From: JAWKXU01 sp020446465
GTDB lineage: Bacteria; Pseudomonadota; Alphaproteobacteria; Sphingomonadales; Sphingomonadaceae
Length of the DNA stretch: 64,000 nt
Assembly: GCA_041396845.1 (NCBI GenBank)
Contig: JAWKXU010000003.1
Span: 62,001-126,000, forward strand
Direction of reading: 5' to 3'
Part shown: in pieces, positions 59,740 to 64,000 of the stretch
Layout: each line of letters begins with the position of its first letter
Position numbering within the stretch: position 1 is the first letter of the stretch
Position numbers and translations under genes: made by a program
The notes under the pieces: model-generated
What the model was told of the DNA's origin: nothing
Databases searched by the model: none
What the model saw: only the letters and a program-made list of their open reading frames with translations

Positions 59740-60752
59740 TGCAGGACAACCGCGCCACCTTTACGCTCGACGTGAACGGCATTGATTATGCCAAGGTCAT
59801 CATCCCGCGCCTGGTCAGCCTGTCGTTGTCGGAAAAGCTGGAAGACGGGGCCGACGAACTGGAAGTGACGCTGGCCAATCATGATGGGCAGTTGGCACCG
59901 ATTAACCGCGGTGCATTCGCCACTGTGGCGCTAGGCTGGGAAGCCGGGCGCGATGTGCCCATCGGGCTGGTTGCCAAGGGGCGGTTCAAGGTTGACGAAG
60001 TGCGCAAGCAAGGCGGTGCCAGCGGCGAAGCCGACACATTGACGATCCGCGCGCGCTCTGCCGATCTGACGGGCGATTATCGCCGCCGACGCGACCGGGG
60101 CTGGAAAGATACGACCATCGGGGCCGTGGTGCGCGAAGTGGCCGGGGTTAATGGCTATGCCGTCCGCGTCCATCCTGATCTGGACAGTGTGCCTGTCGAT
60201 TCGCTGGAACAGGCATCGAAAAGCGACATGGCCTTCATCCGCGACATTGGCCGCCGTTATGACGCGGTCGCAACCGTGAAGGATAAAACGCTGCTGTTCC
60301 TGCCGATCGGCAGCGAAACCAACGCCAGCGGGCAGATGCTCGCCAGCCAGACGCTGAAACGGGCGGCGGGCAGCCACTGGACCTTTACCGTGGCCGACCG
60401 CGAAGATCATGACGGGGCCGAAGCGCAATGGCATGATCGTGGCGAGGCAAAGCGCAAGACGGTGAAACAGGGCAAGGCCAGCAACCCCAAACGGATCAAG
60501 CGCACCTTTGCCAGCGAGGCCGAGGCGAAAGCAGCGGCCAGTGCCGAAGCCAAGCGCGCCGAACGCGGCGCGATGACTTTCAGCTATGACATGGCGCTGG
60601 GCGATGCCAGCATTGAACCCAACACCCGCGTGACGCTGGATGGCTGGGACAGCGAAATTGATGGTGTGACATGGCTGGTCACCGAAGTGCGCCACCAGCT
60701 GGACGGGCAAGGCGGATTTACTACCAGCCTCCAGCTGGAGAGCGTGGGCTAG
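59739..60752 (+). CDS. D: P2-like late control / tail hub protein D
   Basis: A 337-residue protein of the gpD family (P2 D is 387): EKLEDGADELEVTLANHDGQ, KGRFKVDEVRKQGGASGEAD and a C-terminal GDASIEPNTRVTLDGWDSEI. It forms the baseplate hub that holds the spike. It is the last rightward structural gene. In P2 the late activator ogr follows D; here a leftward secreted-protein gene follows instead and no zinc-finger ogr is visible. Confidence 0.93.
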   Translation: MQDNRATFTLDVNGIDYAKVIIPRLVSLSLSEKLEDGADELEVTLANHDGQLAPINRGAFATVALGWEAGRDVPIGLVAKGRFKVDEVRKQGGASGEADTLTIRARSADLTGDYRRRRDRGWKDTTIGAVVREVAGVNGYAVRVHPDLDSVPVDSLEQASKSDMAFIRDIGRRYDAVATVKDKTLLFLPIGSETNASGQMLASQTLKRAAGSHWTFTVADREDHDGAEAQWHDRGEAKRKTVKQGKASNPKRIKRTFASEAEAKAAASAEAKRAERGAMTFSYDMALGDASIEPNTRVTLDGWDSEIDGVTWLVTEVRHQLDGQGGFTTSLQLESVG

Positions 60753-60763
60753 GTGGCGTCGGC

Positions 60764-61159
60764 CTAGTTACAGGATGACAGCGTGGGGCAAGGATCGGTT
60801 TCGTCCATGGGATCGAGCGTTGTATCCAGATCATGCGGCAGCTTTTTCAGCTTCTTGCCCTTGAACGGCCAAATCCGCTGGTTGGAGGCAGGATCGCCTC
60901 CCGCGCCATCGTCACCGGATGCGCTCGTACCATCCGGTGCGGGCGCTGCTTTATCACGCGCCTTATAGAGCGCGCTCTCGTGAGTTTTGGTATTACCACT
61001 GTACAGCGGATTTGCGGATTCTGGCGCGGCGGCGTCGTTGACTGGTTCCGCAGGGCGCGTTGGTTGAGAAGCATAGGCCGCGCCCATGGCCGAGAACGCC
61101 AGAGCGCCTGTCGCGATCAGGCCCGCAGTCCTGGTCAGGAATTGTGAATGCCGACGCAT
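60764..61159 (-). CDS. Secreted protein, possible prophage cargo (moron)
   Basis: A 131-residue protein with a signal peptide (basic RRHSQFLTR, then hydrophobic AGLIATGALAFSAMGAAYAS) and a disordered, Ala/Pro/Gly/Asp-rich mature part ending with two cysteines (DPCPTLSSC). No family recognised. It is transcribed against the tail genes, as lysogeny-expressed cargo usually is. A palindrome TTCAAC-ATG-GTTGAA (61186-61200) lies just upstream and may be its operator. Confidence 0.6.
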   Translation of the reverse strand: MRRHSQFLTRTAGLIATGALAFSAMGAAYASQPTRPAEPVNDAAAPESANPLYSGNTKTHESALYKARDKAAPAPDGTSASGDDGAGGDPASNQRIWPFKGKKLKKLPHDLDTTLDPMDETDPCPTLSSCN

Positions 61160-61277
61160 AGTCTCCCCCTTATCTTTTGCAATTGTTCAACATGGTTGAA
61201 TATGATCGGGCGAACCTGAACGCGCGATGATGACGAAAAGCAGATATCATACACATTAAGCAGGAGGGGCGCGTGAC

Positions 61278-61553
61278 CTAGGCGTGCTTGCCGATCCAGT
61301 CTTTCAGCGCATTATCGATACGCGATTGCCAGCCCCGCCCGCTCTTGCGGAAATGCTCGATCACTTCGGGTGACAGGCGGATCGTGGTGCTGACCTTTGT
61401 CGGGGCCTTTTGCGGCCCGCGCACCTTGATCGTCTTTGCCAGTTCGGGAAACACCTCACCGAACGGCCTTGCCTTGGCGATGTCGTCTGCGGTCAGTTCG
61501 GGATTGTCGGATACGGCATCCATATCCGCTTGCGTATATTTTGGCTTGGTCAT
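61278..61553 (-). CDS. brnA: BrnA-type antitoxin
   Basis: A 91-residue protein: N-terminal toxin-binding segment (TADDIAKARPFGEVFPELAK) and C-terminal ribbon-helix-helix (TKVSTTIRLSPEVIEHFRKS, then GRGWQSRIDNALKDWI). It follows brnT with a 4-bp overlap, the usual BrnT-BrnA order. BrnA neutralises BrnT and, as a complex, represses the operon. Confidence 0.88.
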   Translation of the reverse strand: MTKPKYTQADMDAVSDNPELTADDIAKARPFGEVFPELAKTIKVRGPQKAPTKVSTTIRLSPEVIEHFRKSGRGWQSRIDNALKDWIGKHA

Positions 61554-61795
61554 GGCAACAGTCTCCTTTCTGACTTGCTGGCGGGTCGGGCCGAAATGAT
61601 AGAAATGCCTTCGGTGCCCAGCTTGGCGAAAATCACGATTACAACGCCGTTCATTTGCCCAATGGCGAAATGACGGCCAAACTTGGCAGGGCCGATCAGC
61701 GCATCAGCAAAGAAAGCTTCGTCGATATCGGCGAAATCAATCCCGTGCTTGGCGATATTAGCTTGGCGCTTCGGTTCGTCCCATACGATCTTCAT
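61550..61795 (-). CDS. brnT: BrnT-type ribonuclease toxin
   Basis: An 81-residue protein of the BrnT family: KIVWDEPKRQANIAKHGIDF at the start (the WDExKxxxNxxKHGIxF signature), GRHFAIGQMNGVVIVIF and the terminal ISARPASKSERRLL with conserved Arg and Lys/Arg residues. BrnT is a RelE-fold RNase that halts translation under stress. It likely stabilises the prophage or serves in defence. A broken antitoxin-like gene lies just upstream. Confidence 0.9.
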   Translation of the reverse strand: MKIVWDEPKRQANIAKHGIDFADIDEAFFADALIGPAKFGRHFAIGQMNGVVIVIFAKLGTEGISIISARPASKSERRLLP

Positions 61796-61896
61796 GAGCT
61801 TTTTGTAGTAACATTAAGGGGTGCCGTCAAGTTTTTTGTTACTACGTTTCACCTTCTTGAGCCAAAGCGGCGCGCAACGAAATCGAGGGGCGGCAT

Positions 61897-62047
61897 TAAG
61901 GGGCTGGCTTGCGCTTCGCAGGTTTCATGTTTTTGGCCAGTTCGAGATACATTTCAGACGGCGCTTGCCCCTTGGCGAATCTTCCTCGTCCATTCCGGGT
62001 TGTCGGACACGGCGTCCATGTCCGCTTGCGTTATTTGGATTGGTCAT
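61897..62047 (-). pseudogene. Decayed brnA-like antitoxin fragment
   Basis: On the minus strand from the ATG at 62047, the DNA closely matches the 5' part of the intact brnA (ATGACCAATCCAAATAACGC versus ATGACCAAGCCAAAATATACGC), but a 1-nt deletion and at least one further frameshift disrupt it. In the restored frame it would continue SDNPEW and later AKGQAPSEMYLELAKNMKP before a stop at 61897. No RHH domain follows. It is a remnant of an older duplicated or exchanged antitoxin. Confidence 0.7.
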
Positions 62048-62075
62048 AGGCACTCACGCTAATACGCCATCTTCC

Positions 62076-62612
62076 TTAACGTCCCCATTCCTCCACCGTG
62101 ATGATAGGGATTGCGTTGGCGCGGGCTTTTTTCAGTTTGGCTGAAGGCCCCATTGGATCGGCGGCAACCAGCACATCAAGGTGTGCACTGGGGCTATCCA
62201 CCACGTCCCAGCCATGGGTTCGGGCATCCGCCTTCATTTCGTCCCGGTCATAATCGGTGAACTTGCCGGTAAAGCAGACCAGTGGTTTGTTGCTCTTGCG
62301 TTTGTAAACACGCTTGCGCCGTTGTTCGCGTGAAATCCCGCGCCAGTCGAATTCGCGCCGCCATGATCCCCGCCAGTAATCGGGCAGCTGAAACCATTTG
62401 CAGACAAGTGGGGCCGCACGATCGGCCATGGCTTCATCACCGGGCCACACCATTGCCCGTTCCCCGGCAATCAGCACGGCATCGATATGGCTGCAGATTG
62501 CGCCGTCGAAACCAGCGCAATCGCATTCCACATTCGTGCCATCATCAGAAACGGTAATGGTGCGCCATTCTTCGGGATTGGACTTGGCCCGAACCCGGAT
62601 CGAATACGTCAT
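62076..62612 (-). CDS. SWIM zinc finger - BRCT domain fusion protein
   Basis: A 178-residue protein. Residues 28-44 hold a SWIM-type zinc motif C30-x-C32-x7-C40-x-H42 (ECDCAGFDGAICSH). A basic linker (about 92-108, SREQRRKRVYKRK) leads to a BRCT domain (110-178) like that at the end of NAD-dependent DNA ligase: LVCFTGKFTDYDRDEMKADA, GWDVVDSPSAHLDVLVAADP, GPSAKLKKARANAIPII. SWIM motifs bind nucleic acid or protein and BRCT domains bind DNA ends or partners, so a role in DNA metabolism is likely. It lies next to the repressor gene, 9 bp after its stop. Confidence 0.8.
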   Translation of the reverse strand: MTYSIRVRAKSNPEEWRTITVSDDGTNVECDCAGFDGAICSHIDAVLIAGERAMVWPGDEAMADRAAPLVCKWFQLPDYWRGSWRREFDWRGISREQRRKRVYKRKSNKPLVCFTGKFTDYDRDEMKADARTHGWDVVDSPSAHLDVLVAADPMGPSAKLKKARANAIPIITVEEWGR

Positions 62613-62621
62613 GCTTGTTCC

Positions 62622-63308
62622 TCACGTCTTCTTCAAAACAGCCACCACCCGGCCCACCAGATGCAGTTCGCCATCGACTGCAATGGCAGACGAAACATTC
62701 TGATTATCTGACATCATTTCCACACGGCCATCCGGGTGCGGGCGCAAACGCTTGACCATCCCGGTTTCGCCATAGGCAAAAGCCCAGATCAAATCGCCAT
62801 CATCAAGCGACACTTGCCGTTGGTCGATAAGGATCGGTTCGCCATCGTTGATCGTCGGAGACATCGAATCGCCCTTCACGCGGGTCCAGACCAGCTTTTC
62901 AGCTGGGGCATCGGTGAATTGGCGCACCCACATGCGAGGGAAAGCACCCATATTTTCTTCCACATGATGATCAAGGTAGGTCGCGCCCGCACCATAGTGC
63001 AGATCGATCTGCCGGATCATCATGATGGCGGAATGATCAGACCCAGTATCATTCGCCTGCGCGTGCCAGCCAAGACGCTGTTCACCCAGAGCGCCGGGCG
63101 CTGGATCGTCCGTTTCGCCGATCAGGTATTCCGGCGTTGTTCCAAGCGCGCGGGCCAATTCGATCAGTTTGCCGGTTTCGCGCGTCTCGCCGCTTATCAG
63201 GCGCGCAATTGAGGGCTGAGTCATGCCGCTGGCTCGCGCAATTGCAGACTGATTCGAACGCATTTGTTCGATCAGTTTAGCAACTCGGCATCCTATGACT
63301 TCAGCCAT
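62622..63308 (-). CDS. Phage repressor, HTH plus S24 (LexA-like) peptidase
   Basis: A 228-residue CI-like repressor. HTH residues about 8-60 (NQSAIARASGMTQPSIARLI), then a linker and S24 peptidase with the catalytic Ser in VKGDSMSPTINDGEPI and Lys in GETGMVKRLRPH. RecA-stimulated self-cleavage would induce the prophage on DNA damage; the cleavage site is probably in the LGxx-like AFPRMW/GALGEQ region but is not certain. GGAG lies 6 bp before the ATG. It diverges from the early genes over the operator at 63322-63390. Confidence 0.9.
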   Translation of the reverse strand: MAEVIGCRVAKLIEQMRSNQSAIARASGMTQPSIARLISGETRETGKLIELARALGTTPEYLIGETDDPAPGALGEQRLGWHAQANDTGSDHSAIMMIRQIDLHYGAGATYLDHHVEENMGAFPRMWVRQFTDAPAEKLVWTRVKGDSMSPTINDGEPILIDQRQVSLDDGDLIWAFAYGETGMVKRLRPHPDGRVEMMSDNQNVSSAIAVDGELHLVGRVVAVLKKT

Positions 63309-63321
63309 TTGTTGCTCCTAT

Positions 63322-63390
63322 CCGCATACGAATAGCCACGCACTCACCTTTTACGTTGACATTAATTCGTATCCGGATATACGTATGCGT
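63322..63390. promoter_or_regulatory. Divergent operator with three similar sites
   Basis: Three copies of an AT(T/A)CGTAT(G/C)CG(G/T) motif: attcgtatgcgg on the minus strand (63322-63333), attcgtatccgg (63365-63376) and atacgtatgcgt (63379-63390) on the plus strand. They lie between the repressor start and the early gene start, the third touching the early ATG. This is the layout of a CI/Cro-type operator region. Confidence 0.65.
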
Positions 63391-63624
63391 ATGACAAACG
63401 AACCAAACCGCTTCGCCCGCCCCTTCCGCCGCGCCATTGGCTTCGCACTTGGCTTCATTGTCGCGCTGCCTGAACTCGGTCCAAAATGGCTTTTCCGCCT
63501 CGTTGATCGCCCGGCCATGCGCATCCAGTCCGCCATGTCAGGTGATTACTGCTGGGGCTGGTATGCCGGTTACGATTGCGTTGCCGATTTTGCCTCGCGC
63601 AAGCATCTGACCAAGCTGGACTGA
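63391..63624 (+). CDS. Small early phage protein
   Basis: A 77-residue protein (MTNEPNRFARPFRRAIGFAL at the start) with one hydrophobic stretch (IGFALGFIVALPELG) and an aromatic centre (DYCWGWYAGYDCVADFAS). It is the first gene on the side of the operator opposite the repressor, the position usually held by cro, but it lacks a visible HTH. ATG 63385 is an alternative start. No clear ribosome-binding site; possibly a leaderless or early transcript. Function unknown. Confidence 0.5.
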   Translation: MTNEPNRFARPFRRAIGFALGFIVALPELGPKWLFRLVDRPAMRIQSAMSGDYCWGWYAGYDCVADFASRKHLTKLD

Positions 63625-63625
63625 C

Positions 63626-63934
63626 ATGGCCAACCCTACCCGTTTCGAGGCGTTGAAAGCCGCCGTCAAAAAAGCAGGCGGACAATCCGGCTTTGCCCGC
63701 CTGCTGGATGTATCCCAGCCAACCGTCTGGCGCTGGTTGAACCAGTCGAAGCAACTGCCCGCTGAACATGTTCTTGCCACCGAATCCGCAACCGGTGTTT
63801 CCCGTCATGATCTTCGCCCTGACATCTACCCTGTTGACCTTCCGCCGGTCTCGCCCCGCTTCAACGGTGTAGATCGCCGCGCAACCAGCGTCCCCTTCAA
63901 TCGCGGCGATGAAACGCAGGGGGAAGCGGCATGA
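63626..63934 (+). CDS. YdaS/Cro-like helix-turn-helix protein
   Basis: A 102-residue protein with a Cro/YdaS-type HTH at residues about 8-58 (KKAGGQSGFARLLDVSQPTV followed by WRWLNQSKQLPAEHVL, then ATGVSRHDLRPDIYP). The rest is disordered. The RHDLRPDIYP ending is typical of the YdaS_antitoxin/Cro family found opposite CI-like repressors. It starts 1 bp after the previous stop and overlaps the next start (ATGA). Likely the lytic-side regulator. Confidence 0.85.
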   Translation: MANPTRFEALKAAVKKAGGQSGFARLLDVSQPTVWRWLNQSKQLPAEHVLATESATGVSRHDLRPDIYPVDLPPVSPRFNGVDRRATSVPFNRGDETQGEAA

Positions 63935-64000
63935 CCATTCTCGAAGCATCCCTTCGCAATCTGGTAAACGAGGAAGCGACCAGCGCAGCCCTCAAGGCGG
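63931..64000 (+). CDS. Early phage gene, cut by the right edge
   Basis: Starts ATGACCATTCTCGAAGCATC, overlapping the stop of the YdaS/Cro-like gene by 4 bp, and stays open to the end of the window (23 codons: MTILEASLRNLVNEEATSAA). Too short to identify; position suggests an early-operon gene such as CII-like or replication-associated protein. Confidence 0.55.
   Translation, partial: MTILEASLRNLVNEEATSAALKA

Overview
The host part of the window looks like a chromosome of the order Sphingomonadales (Novosphingobium, Erythrobacter or a close relative). The evidence is GC-rich coding sequence, the PrsK/PrsR/PrsT plus TIGR03013 sugar-transferase block of exosortase-bearing proteobacteria, the clustered central-carbon genes tkt-gap-pgk-fba, and an alphaproteobacterial zapA - 6S RNA - 5-formyl-THF cyclo-ligase - DUF2842 arrangement. 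Species assignment is inference.

Layout, left (1 to about 32.4 kb, host). A 5'-truncated PhoB-type regulator is followed by two hairpin repeats, a DMT exporter, a secreted protein, an APC permease, panB, a DUF475 (TerC-like) membrane protein and a bile-acid-symporter-like carrier. A leftward operon (7.0-13.7 kb) carries the TPR protein PrsT, the sigma-54 activator PrsR, the membrane kinase PrsK and a polyprenyl-phosphate sugar transferase; no exosortase is in view. Next come two small unknown proteins, an SLC13/TrkA-C permease, and a methyltransferase joined by a 4-bp overlap to a stand-alone cyanophycin-synthetase-like ATP-grasp enzyme, which I consider the most interesting host locus. After tRNA-Leu(CAA) follow an IMPase, EF-P, ThiE, then fba, a VOC protein, pgk, a MOSC protein, gap and tkt, all leftward. 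The rightward zapA block carries 6S RNA. tRNA-Asp(GTC), a secreted protein, thyA and tRNA-Pro(CGG) finish the host part.

Layout, right (about 32.4 kb to the end, prophage). A P2-like (Peduovirus-type) prophage begins directly after the 3' end of tRNA-Pro, the probable attachment site, and runs off the right edge. Its left end holds a non-coding segment with a 33-bp inverted repeat and 13 GTAAG/CTTAC pentamers. Portal and terminase face left; scaffold/protease, capsid, small terminase, head completion, tail X, the lysis cassette (two small membrane proteins, M15 peptidase, nested Rz/Rz1), R and S face right. A leftward RHH-BRO pair and two small genes follow, then J, I and fibre genes, one of which is split by an IS1182-type element with a 5-bp target duplication. 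V, W, sheath, tube, E/E' (with a T TTT TTG slippery site), tape measure, U and D complete the tail. Relative to P2, the J-I-fibre block lies before V-W.

The right end holds accessory and immunity genes: a secreted protein, BrnTA, a decayed brnA, a SWIM-BRCT protein, an S24-type repressor diverging from early genes over a three-site operator, and a YdaS/Cro-like gene. A dyad-like motif occurs three times, before terminase/scaffold, before J and before V, and is a candidate late-gene control site. Integrase, replication genes and any Ogr-like late activator are not seen and are presumably beyond 64 kb.
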